Part shown: in pieces, positions 16,227 through 22,017 of the stretch
Layout: the number at the start of each line of letters is the position of its first letter
Numbering within the stretch: the stretch's first letter is position 1
Assembly (NCBI GenBank): GCA_910577575.1
Contig: CAJTOG010000031.1
Coordinates: 1-22,017, forward strand
Reading direction: 5' to 3'
Origin: an uncultured Ruminococcus sp.
GTDB taxonomy: Bacteria > Bacillota > Clostridia > Oscillospirales > Ruminococcaceae
Length of the DNA stretch: 22,017 nucleotides
Program-made: the position numbers and the translations under genes
The notes under the pieces: generated by a model
What the model saw: only the letters and a program-made list of their open reading frames with translations
Told to the model about the DNA's origin: nothing
Databases searched by the model: none

Positions 16227-16959
16227 ACAAAAGAGAAAAAAGCTGTCCGCAGAACAGCTTGAAACTGTGAAAATAAAGGACTTTTTTGACCGTATTGTAC
16301 CGTCGGCGGTTCGATTTTTCACCGACCACTACATCTGCGGAAATTTTTACAAGTCAGTATGGGCGGTCACGGAGTATCCTCCGACCACCGAAGAAACCGC
16401 CATTTTGGCACATTTAGCGGACAGAAACGGCGTAACACTGCGGATTTACAACCGACTGGTAACGGCTCAGGAGCAGCGAAAAATAGTTCAGCAGGCAATG
16501 CGGAAGAATCACATGATGACCACGACAAACGACGTAAACGAGAGCATCAGGGCGCAGGACAACATCAACGACGTTGTGGAGCTGATTTCGGAGCTTCGCC
16601 GCAATAAAGAACCGCTGCTGCATACGGCTGTTTTTATCGAATTAAAGGCGGTTTCCGAGGATAAACTCCGTGAATTGCAGGCGGATATTTCAATGGAATT
16701 AACACGTTCAAAGATCAGCGTTGACAGGCTTCTGCTCCGTCAAAAAGAGGGATTTTTGTCCGTACTTCCGACGGGAAATAACGTGTTCGGAAATCAGTTT
16801 GAGAGGGTGCTTCCTGCATCGAGTGCGGCGAATCTGTATCCGCTGAATTACTCCGGAAAAACCGACGAAAACGGCTTCTATATCGGTCGTGACAAGTACG
16901 GCAGCTACGTGCTTGTGGACTTAGGCGTACTGAGGACAAGACAAATTCAAATATTTTGA
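16213..16959 (+). pseudogene. virB4: VirB4 transfer ATPase, N-terminal fragment (frameshifted)
   Basis: 248 aa. The ATG at 16213 has GGAGAG at 16199-16204. This is the upstream half of a VirB4-family ATPase: a basic start, then a VirB4 N-terminal domain (FYKSVWAVTEYPPTTEETAI, DVVELISELRRNKEPLLHTA, FLSVLPTGNN) and the approach to the ATPase core (FYIGRDKYGSYVLVDL). After VDL (ending 16923) the frame continues as ten unrelated residues, GVLRTRQIQI, to a TGA at 16957. The expected continuation RRTEDKTNSNIL, leading into Walker A, is present in the -1 frame from 16923. The fragment therefore lacks the whole ATP-binding core. The change is either a real small deletion or a sequence error. Confidence 0.85.
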
Positions 16960-18044
16960 TTCTCGGCAACAGCGGTCAGGGCAAGTCGTATCTGATGAAG
17001 CTGCTGCTTTGCAATCAACGTGAGGCAGGCAAAAGTGTGCTGGTTTTAGACCCTGAGCATGAATACGAGGAGTTGTGCGAAAATCTCGGCGGCACGTATA
17101 TCGACATGATGTCGGGCGAATTTATGATAAATCCGCTTGAACCGAAAGTATGGTCGGACGGTCAAAAAGACTCTGATGACAGTCCCGAAACGTTCAGAAA
17201 AGTCACAAGATTATCGCAGCATATATCGTATTTAAAGGACTTTTTCAGAGCCTACAAAGACTTCACCGACGGCGAAATTGACACCATAGAAATCATGCTG
17301 ATGAAGCTGTATGCACGTTTCGGAATCGATGATTTCACGGATTTCAGCACTCTGAAACCAACTGATTATCCGACCGCCGAGGACTTGTACAGCCTTGTGG
17401 AAAAGGAGTTCATGGCGTTTGACAGCGAGAAAAAACACCTGTATACCGAGGAAATCCTGCAGAATATCTGTCTTGGACTGCACTCAATGTGCAAGGGAGC
17501 TGAGTCGAAATATTTCAATGGTCACACGAATATCCGTGACGGTGAGTTTATCTGCTTCGGCGTGAAAGGTCTCATGGACACCAATAAAAGGCTCAAAGAT
17601 ACGCTGCTTTTCAACATTCTTAGCTACATGAGCAATCAGCTTCTGGGACGTGGAAATACCGTTGCAGCCATAGATGAATTGTATTTATTTTTAGCAAATA
17701 TGACTGCAATCGAATATATCCGCAACGGAATGAAGCGTGTCCGCAAAAAAGAATCGTCGTTTATTCTGGCAAGTCAGAACATCGAGGACTTCCTTCTGCC
17801 TGAAATAAAGGAGTTTACCAAGCCGTTGTTCAGCATTCCGAGCCACCATTTTCTGTTCAATCCGGGAAATATCTCACCCGTGGATTTCATGGATACGCTT
17901 CAGGTGGAACATTCGGAATACTGCCTGATTCAGTACCCCGAGCGTGGAATCTGTCTGTACCGATGCGGAAATGAACGCTATCTGTTGCAGGTTATCGCTC
18001 CGTCTTACAAGGAAAAATTGTTCGGAAAGGCGGGCGGACGATGA
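16956..18044 (+). pseudogene. virB4: VirB4 transfer ATPase, C-terminal ATPase fragment (frameshifted)
   Basis: The -1 frame is open from 16893 and carries family sequence from about 16923 (RRTEDKTNSNILILGNSGQG), so it joins directly to the upstream fragment. A TTG at 16956 would give 362 aa but has no ribosome site, so independent translation looks poor. Walker A GNSGQGKS lies at about 16965-16988. Walker B AIDELYLFL is near 17665-17690, and SFILASQNIEDFLLPEI, the usual VirB4 sensor region, follows. The core looks intact apart from the junction. Joined, the product would be about 610 aa. It overlaps the next gene as ATGA. Without repair, VirB4 function and therefore self-transfer would be expected to fail. 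Confidence 0.85.
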
Positions 18045-19042
18045 CCGAAGCGATAGCCGCAGCCGCAAAGGCACTGCTGAAAAAGCTTGCGGTAGATACT
18101 GCACTTGACAAGGAAAAGCGGAATAAAATTCTGCTGATAATTGGCAGCATAGCAGTCGGATTGCTGTTTTTATTGTTTGCACCGATAGCTGTTCTTTCGG
18201 GTATGGGACAGATTGAAAGTCCCGATATATCGGTAAATTTTGATGAAAATGATTTCATGTCCGGAATGTCTCCGGAACGTCAGGAAACGATGAATTCAAT
18301 AACGGCGGACGGTCAGGCAATCGCCAACACAATGTACGCAATCGGACTTCGGGAGCAGATTATCAAGGCACAGCTTATATATTTTTCGTACTTTGAAAGC
18401 GGTCAGATTGTTGATTTTTCGGGCTATGCGGAGATGTTCAGGAATGAAAACAATGAAGCTCTGATTTCGGATATCAACAGTTTTTATGGACTTGAAATCA
18501 GTTACGAGAACTTTATGCGGAGCTATGTCATGGTGATGAACGCTACAATAAACGAATATATGTTTGCGGATTTAGGCACGAAAAACTGTGCTGATATGGC
18601 GGCTTGGGCAAGGAACACTTATATTTCAGGCTGGGGATTTCAGGAAAATTGTTTCGGTGAAATGGACGAAAATCTGCGGTATCGATGTGCGGATAACGTC
18701 GGTTTGATTATGGGTTATTTGAGGTATATACCGTCCGAAAAAGACTTTGATACGGACATTGACACGCTGATTTATAATGAAATCGGTGGACTTGATACTA
18801 TGCCCGACATCGCAGGAATCGGACTTTTTGACGGAAATAATTTCGGAATTTATGTTGGTAACGGCAATGTGATTTTCGCATCTGCTGAAAGCGGAAATGT
18901 CGTTAAATTGCCTGTTTCAGAGGGAAACTGGATAAGCTGGTGTACCTTTGAGGGCGTGGAATATCCGCAGGAAGTTGTGGATAAAATCAACGAAATTCAG
19001 AATCCCACGGAAGAAAATACAGAAGAAGAAAATGGAGAGTGA
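18041..19042 (+). CDS. Bitopic transfer protein with degenerate NlpC/P60-like domain
   Basis: 333 aa. A cytoplasmic N-terminus (about 1-28), one membrane helix (29-52), then an extracellular part. Residues about 80-200 are helical and correspond in place to the lysozyme-like part of ICE wall hydrolases. Residues about 205-303 follow the NlpC/P60 layout I know from these elements: ADxVGLIxGY, xxGIYVGNG and WxxW. Here the catalytic residues are replaced: Asn219 where family members have Cys, Asn267 where they have His, and Ser299 where they have the second His. It is probably structural (VirB8/VirB1 position) and no longer hydrolytic. The acidic tail ends NPTEENTEEENGE. ATGA overlap with virB4. 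Confidence 0.78.
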   Translation: MTEAIAAAAKALLKKLAVDTALDKEKRNKILLIIGSIAVGLLFLLFAPIAVLSGMGQIESPDISVNFDENDFMSGMSPERQETMNSITADGQAIANTMYAIGLREQIIKAQLIYFSYFESGQIVDFSGYAEMFRNENNEALISDINSFYGLEISYENFMRSYVMVMNATINEYMFADLGTKNCADMAAWARNTYISGWGFQENCFGEMDENLRYRCADNVGLIMGYLRYIPSEKDFDTDIDTLIYNEIGGLDTMPDIAGIGLFDGNNFGIYVGNGNVIFASAESGNVVKLPVSEGNWISWCTFEGVEYPQEVVDKINEIQNPTEENTEEENGE

Positions 19043-19048
19043 TTTTTT

Positions 19049-20074
19049 ATGAAAGTACATTTGAAAAACAACGGATATGCATTGTCGGTGGAGTTTCCGA
19101 TGACGGCGTTTGAAATGCAGGACGCTCTTGACAGGCTGAAATATCCTGCCGGAAACAGCGAAGTTACGTTCCGAATCTATGAATTTAAAAATATGAACCT
19201 GCCGTCGGAGCTGTATGAAAAGGACTTTTCTGCGGACATCTACAGGCTGAATCTGTTCGCTGAACGTCTGGAAAATCTCGAATTTACGGAGATGGCGGCG
19301 TTCAAAAGTCTGCTTGTCGAGAATCCTGAAAGCAGTTTTGAAGATATGCTCCTGATGACTTATGGGCTTGATTCCGTGATGGTTTACCCGTGCGGAAACT
19401 GCTATGAACTGGGCGAAACGGTCATTGAGAACGAAATGATTCCCGAACTTGAAAGCTGTTCCGATGAGATTCTGGAGCTTCTTGACCGTGAAAAAGTCGG
19501 GAAACTTATGTGTGAGCGTGAGGGCGGTCAATTTGTTGATGGCTGTTATTGTTTGACTTCGGGGTATGAAAAGCCAGATATCAGCATCGAAATCGGCAGA
19601 TCTGATAACTGTTTTTTTCGTCTGCTTATCGTGCCGGAGGAGGAAAAAACAAAACAGGCACAATGGATTTCCCTGCCGTGCGAAACGGAAATTACTACTG
19701 ATTTATGTAATGGAATCTGTCTTGATTTTCAGTCGTCACTGCCGAATTTGACATTTGATGACACGAGTAAAATTGATAAGTTAAACAAACTTGCGGAGCA
19801 GATTTCACAGCTTTCACATAACGATTTTGTGAAGCTGAAAGCGGTAATGGAATCGGAAAATATTTGTGAAATTTCAGACACGCTTGACTGTATCGGCAGG
19901 CTTTCAGAGTATCAACTGGACAGGAAAATATCTGATTCAAGCGACTTCGAACAGGTGATTCCGGAACGAAAACAGGGCGGAATCACTTCCTACGGAGCAA
20001 TATCGGGCAGAGGTCAGGAGCTGTCTGATGAACCTGACGAAGATGAAAATTGTGAAATGGGGATGAGTTTATGA
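19049..20074 (+). CDS. ArdA-like antirestriction protein with C-terminal extension
   Basis: 341 aa. The first 170 residues have the ArdA-type pattern: an N-terminal half on how the chain is read (SVEFPMTAFEMQDALDRLKY, RIYEFKNMNLPSELYE), the linker DIYRLNLFAERLENLE, then EDMLLMTYGLDSVMVYP, ELGETVIENEMIPEL and EREGGQFVDGCY. ArdA proteins are acidic DNA mimics that block type I restriction enzymes. The protein is strongly acidic, as expected. ArdA is usually about 165-170 aa, so the second half here is an extra region with no domain I recognise. The C-terminus DEPDEDENCEMGMSL carries the shared acidic Met tail. It overlaps the next gene by ATGA. Assignment is by pattern, moderate certainty. Confidence 0.65.
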   Translation: MKVHLKNNGYALSVEFPMTAFEMQDALDRLKYPAGNSEVTFRIYEFKNMNLPSELYEKDFSADIYRLNLFAERLENLEFTEMAAFKSLLVENPESSFEDMLLMTYGLDSVMVYPCGNCYELGETVIENEMIPELESCSDEILELLDREKVGKLMCEREGGQFVDGCYCLTSGYEKPDISIEIGRSDNCFFRLLIVPEEEKTKQAQWISLPCETEITTDLCNGICLDFQSSLPNLTFDDTSKIDKLNKLAEQISQLSHNDFVKLKAVMESENICEISDTLDCIGRLSEYQLDRKISDSSDFEQVIPERKQGGITSYGAISGRGQELSDEPDEDENCEMGMSL

Positions 20075-20310
20075 AGAAAAATGTAAGTATTACGGTCAGT
20101 GGTGAAAAGTTGTCAGCACTGGAAATGTACCTTGTACAGAAGAATACAACGCTTGTTGCGGAACTTGAAAAATTCACGGAACAGCTTTATATGAAGCACG
20201 TTCCGCAGAATGTCAGGGACTATATTGACCTGATGTCTTCGCAGAAGTCCGATAGAAAGGAAAATCGCCGTACAAAGTCTGAAACTCCCGTTTCCAATTC
20301 AGACGTATAA
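20071..20310 (+). CDS. DUF6103 family small protein
   Basis: 79 aa, ATGA overlap with the ArdA-like gene. KKNVSITVSGEKLSALEMYL, VQKNTTLVAELEKFTEQLY and VPQNVRDYIDLMS are the DUF6103 pattern that I know from ICEs, where the gene regularly lies just before the transfer origin and relaxosome genes. The first part looks like a ribbon-helix-helix strand and helices, and the tail is basic (KSDRKENRRTK). This suggests DNA binding, perhaps at the adjacent oriT candidate. It is the last gene before a 284-nt intergenic stretch. Confidence 0.8.
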   Translation: MKKNVSITVSGEKLSALEMYLVQKNTTLVAELEKFTEQLYMKHVPQNVRDYIDLMSSQKSDRKENRRTKSETPVSNSDV

Positions 20311-20320
20311 CCCCGTCGTT

Positions 20321-20344
20321 CGCCCCACGATGCCACGTGTGGCG
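20321..20344 (+). repeat. Inverted repeat after DUF6103
   Basis: CGCCCCAC (20321-20328) and GTGTGGCG (20337-20344) pair with one mismatch around an 8-nt loop and are followed by TTTT. This could be a weak terminator for the upstream gene or an oriT element. Confidence 0.6.
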
Positions 20345-20480
20345 TTTTCGGGAGAGAGGTCGGGAAAGTATACCCCTGAGAGTATCGGGCGGAATAAGAG
20401 CCGTTTTCGGACGGGTCTGAAGGTACTGATTCTGCCCGGTTCTGATGGGAATCGGTGATTTTTTTGGTTTGCTGGTTAAA

Positions 20481-20505
20481 GTTTTGGCGTCACAGCCGCC
20501 AAAAC
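20481..20505 (+). repeat. Perfect 9-bp inverted repeat (oriT hairpin candidate)
   Basis: GTTTTGGCG (20481-20489) and CGCCAAAAC (20497-20505) are exact complements around the 7-nt loop TCACAGC. No T tract follows, so this is not a terminator; a relaxosome protein site is more likely. Confidence 0.8.
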
Positions 20506-20511
20506 ATTCAC

Positions 20512-20535
20512 ATCGGACGGGCAAAGCCCGCCGAT
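20512..20535 (+). repeat. Ten-bp hairpin with 1-nt bulge and AAA loop
   Basis: ATCGG + CGGGC (20512-20516, 20518-20522; A20517 bulged) pair with GCCCG + CCGAT (20526-20535), loop AAA. A short TTTT at 20535-20538 follows, so it could act as a weak terminator as well as an oriT hairpin. Confidence 0.75.
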
Positions 20536-20594
20536 TTTGCAGGAGTTTCAGAAAAATAAACTTATGGAGTCAGAGATGGAGGTTTCGGAAAATT

Positions 20595-21056
20595 ATGAAG
20601 TCAAAAAGCGAAAAAGAAAGGGAAACTGCCGAAAAACGGACAGTTTCCGATGATGTCAAGGTGAAATTTCCATTGTATATTTTTCCTGATACAATGGAAA
20701 AAGTTGATATGCTGTATGAAGCGGACAACTGCAAATCCAAAACAGAGTTTATTGAAAAGGCGGTGCGTTTTTACTGCGGTTACTTGCTTAACAAAGAGAA
20801 TACAGCAACGGAATTTATTGCACCTCAGCTTGCTACGATGACGGAGGGAATCGTAAAAGGTAGTGAGCAAAGGTTGTCCCGTGCGATGTTCAAGATAGCG
20901 GTGGAGCTTGGTGCGGTCACTCATATGCTTGCGGCGTTGAATGAAATCGACGACGAAACTTTGTTCAAACTCCGCATGATGTGTACCGACGAAGTGAAAC
21001 GCATAAACGGTATCATCAATTTTGAAAAGGCTGTGCGTTATCAGCGGTCGGAGTAA
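20595..21056 (+). CDS. Ribbon-helix-helix relaxosome/mobilization accessory protein
   Basis: 153 aa from the ATG at 20595, with GGAGGT at 20578-20583; the frame runs further upstream through the oriT candidate but family similarity starts only after this ATG. A charged N-terminus is followed by DVKVKFPLYIFPDTMEKVDM and DNCKSKTEFIEKAVRFYCGY. This is a classic strand-helix-helix arrangement of the ribbon-helix-helix fold, like MobC/TraY-type accessory proteins that bind oriT and assist the relaxase. The rest (RLSRAMFKIAVELGAVTHML) is helical. I recall closely similar proteins preceding relaxase genes in Firmicute ICEs. Here the next gene is instead a methyltransferase. Confidence 0.8.
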   Translation: MKSKSEKERETAEKRTVSDDVKVKFPLYIFPDTMEKVDMLYEADNCKSKTEFIEKAVRFYCGYLLNKENTATEFIAPQLATMTEGIVKGSEQRLSRAMFKIAVELGAVTHMLAALNEIDDETLFKLRMMCTDEVKRINGIINFEKAVRYQRSE

Positions 21057-21064
21057 ATTCGTAC

Positions 21065-21093
21065 TTGAAAGTTCGTTTGCGTTGTGGTATAAT
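21065..21093 (+). promoter_or_regulatory. Strong sigma-A promoter for mod
   Basis: TTGAAA (21065-21070), exactly 17 nt spacer, TATAAT (21088-21093), with TGG directly before the -10 (an extended -10, TGn). It stands 33 nt before the mod start and just after the relaxosome gene, so mod has its own promoter. Confidence 0.88.
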
Positions 21094-21125
21094 TAAATTA
21101 TTAATTAACATAGCGGAGGAAAAAA

Positions 21126-22017
21126 ATGTCAAATAAATTGGAGCTGACGTGGTACGGCAAGGAACAGGAAATCTCTGTTGAGCCACGCCTTTTGATAGAG
21201 AGAACGGACTTGTCCAACACGGACAGTGAACCCGACACGGAGAATATGCTGATACACGGCGACAATCTGCTTGCACTGAAAGCGTTGGAGGCTAAATATG
21301 CAGGAAAGGTTAAGTGTATCTACATAGACCCGCCGTATAATACGGGAAGTGCGTTTGAACACTATGATGATAATTTGGAACATTCAATGTGGCTGAACTT
21401 AATACAGGCAAGATTAGAAATATTAAAAAATCTTCTTTCTGATAACGGAAGTATATGGGTTAATTTAGATGATAACGAAGTACATTATTGTAAAATTTTA
21501 ATGGACGAAATTTTTGGAAGAAATAATTTTTTGTGTGATATTTCGTGGGAAAAAAGATACTCTCCTCCGCCTGATACAAAAGACTTTGGTTATATTCATG
21601 ACCATATTTTAGTATATAGAAAAACAAAGTTATTTCAAAGAAATTTATTGCCTCCTACAGAAGAACAGACAGGAAGATATAAAAATCCTGATAATGACCC
21701 TCGTGGAGCATGGAAAGCAATGGACTATACTTGTCGGTTTACTGCCGAACAACGTCCCAACTTGTACTATCCTATTATTCAGCCTGCAACTGGTGAGGAA
21801 ATTTATCCTAAAGAAACAAGAGTATGGGCAAATTCAAAAGAAGAACATGAAAAGAATGTGAGAGAAAATCGTTTATGGTGGGGAAAAAATGGATTAAACA
21901 AAGTACCTGCAAAGAAAAATTTTCTTAGTGATATTCAACAAGGAATTATGCCAATGTCATTATGGCATTATCAGATGGCTGGAACGAATCAAGATGCTAA
22001 AAAAGAAAGCATAAAAT
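21126..22017 (+). CDS. mod: Type III-like restriction-modification methyltransferase (Mod), 3' end beyond window
   Basis: 297 codons are visible, with no stop before the window ends. ATG at 21126, ribosome site GGAGG at 21115-21119. N-terminal IHGDNLLALKAL and IYIDPPYNTG (about 43-75) are the AdoMet-binding and catalytic DPPY motifs in the beta-class arrangement typical of type III Mod subunits. WLNLIQARLEILKNLLSDNG and SIWVNLDDNEVHYCKILMDE, then FGRNNF, continue the same family. A target-recognition segment should follow. It probably methylates adenine and would work with a Res helicase-nuclease encoded downstream, outside the window. GC falls sharply from about 45-50% before about 21360 to 20-35% after it, so the gene looks like a mosaic or foreign insertion. 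Confidence 0.9.
   Translation, partial: MSNKLELTWYGKEQEISVEPRLLIERTDLSNTDSEPDTENMLIHGDNLLALKALEAKYAGKVKCIYIDPPYNTGSAFEHYDDNLEHSMWLNLIQARLEILKNLLSDNGSIWVNLDDNEVHYCKILMDEIFGRNNFLCDISWEKRYSPPPDTKDFGYIHDHILVYRKTKLFQRNLLPPTEEQTGRYKNPDNDPRGAWKAMDYTCRFTAEQRPNLYYPIIQPATGEEIYPKETRVWANSKEEHEKNVRENRLWWGKNGLNKVPAKKNFLSDIQQGIMPMSLWHYQMAGTNQDAKKESIK

Larger units (their letters stand above)
20311..20594 (+). other. Candidate origin of transfer (oriT): hairpin-rich intergenic region
   Basis: This 284-nt gap between DUF6103 and the ribbon-helix-helix gene has three inverted repeats (20321-20344, 20481-20505, 20512-20535). It also holds a GTATAC palindrome with direct AGTAT repeats at 20367-20385. Position beside a relaxosome-type gene in an ICE is where oriT usually lies. 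I cannot place the nick. No convincing ORF fits here. Confidence 0.6.

Noticed and set aside
16917..16930. CTTAGGC at 16920-16926 equals the yeast Ty1 +1 frameshift heptamer, suggesting programmed frameshifting in virB4
   Set aside because: The upstream frame reads GAC TTA GGC, so CTT is not in frame, and the shift needed is -1. No classical -1 slippery heptamer lies between 16893 and the TGA at 16957.
20445..20594. Upstream extension of the ribbon-helix-helix gene to an ATG at 20445
   Set aside because: It would run through two inverted repeats and encode a basic, unrelated stretch; the ATG at 20595 has a ribosome site and begins the family-like sequence.
1..22017. CRISPR array, tRNA/rRNA genes, insertion sequences
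   Set aside because: No regularly spaced repeats, no cloverleaf or rRNA-like sequence, and no transposase motifs were seen on reading the window.

Overview
The window is the interior of an integrative and conjugative element (ICE) from a Gram-positive gut Firmicute. A Ruminococcus-like Oscillospirales host is my best guess. The basis is the moderate GC content with strong GGAGG ribosome sites, the sortase and Cna-B surface biology, and a set of small accessory families (DUF6329, Api92/LPD28, DUF3846, DUF3852, DUF3991/Toprim, DUF6103) that I know from Tn1549-like elements of such hosts. Every supported gene lies on the + strand, and most neighbours overlap by ATGA/GTGA or by a few bases. This indicates long co-translated operons. 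Family names come from recall of family signatures, not from searches.

Layout. Positions 1-5302 are an accessory and establishment module: a partial DUF6329 protein and a terminator, a C5 cytosine methyltransferase with an odd motif IV, a Bro-N/KilAC antirepressor-like protein, an Api92-like/LPD28 protein, two small proteins (one a 43-aa membrane protein coupled by a GTGA overlap), a terminator, a D12-type adenine methyltransferase, a cysteine-cluster protein and a DUF3846 protein. Positions 5328-10246 are a surface module: a 1354-aa secreted protein with an NlpC/P60 hydrolase head, about ten Cna-B/SpaA domains and a sortase signal, followed by its likely class B sortase.

Positions 10243-19042 are the type IV secretion module: DUF3852 (VirB2-like topology), a small OB-like protein, a terminator, a DUF3991/Toprim protein, the VirD4/TraG coupling protein, a winged-helix protein, a VirB6/TrbL-like protein, a VirB3/PrgI-like protein, an unnamed transfer protein, a VirB4 ATPase broken by a frameshift, and a bitopic protein whose NlpC/P60 domain has lost its catalytic residues. 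Positions 19049-21056 hold an ArdA-like antirestriction protein, a DUF6103 protein, a hairpin-rich intergenic stretch that is a good oriT candidate, and a ribbon-helix-helix relaxosome-type protein. From 21065 a strong sigma-A promoter drives a type III-like Mod methyltransferase gene that runs off the window. No relaxase or integrase is visible.

The points most worth following are: (i) an acidic, Met-rich C-terminal tail shared by about five unrelated accessory proteins, which could be a transfer or export tag or could partly reflect embedded ribosome sites; (ii) the virB4 frameshift; (iii) the dead NlpC/P60 domain in the transfer apparatus beside an apparently intact NlpC/P60 head on the sortase-anchored protein; (iv) the displaced catalytic Cys motif in the cytosine methyltransferase; (v) the abrupt GC step inside mod.
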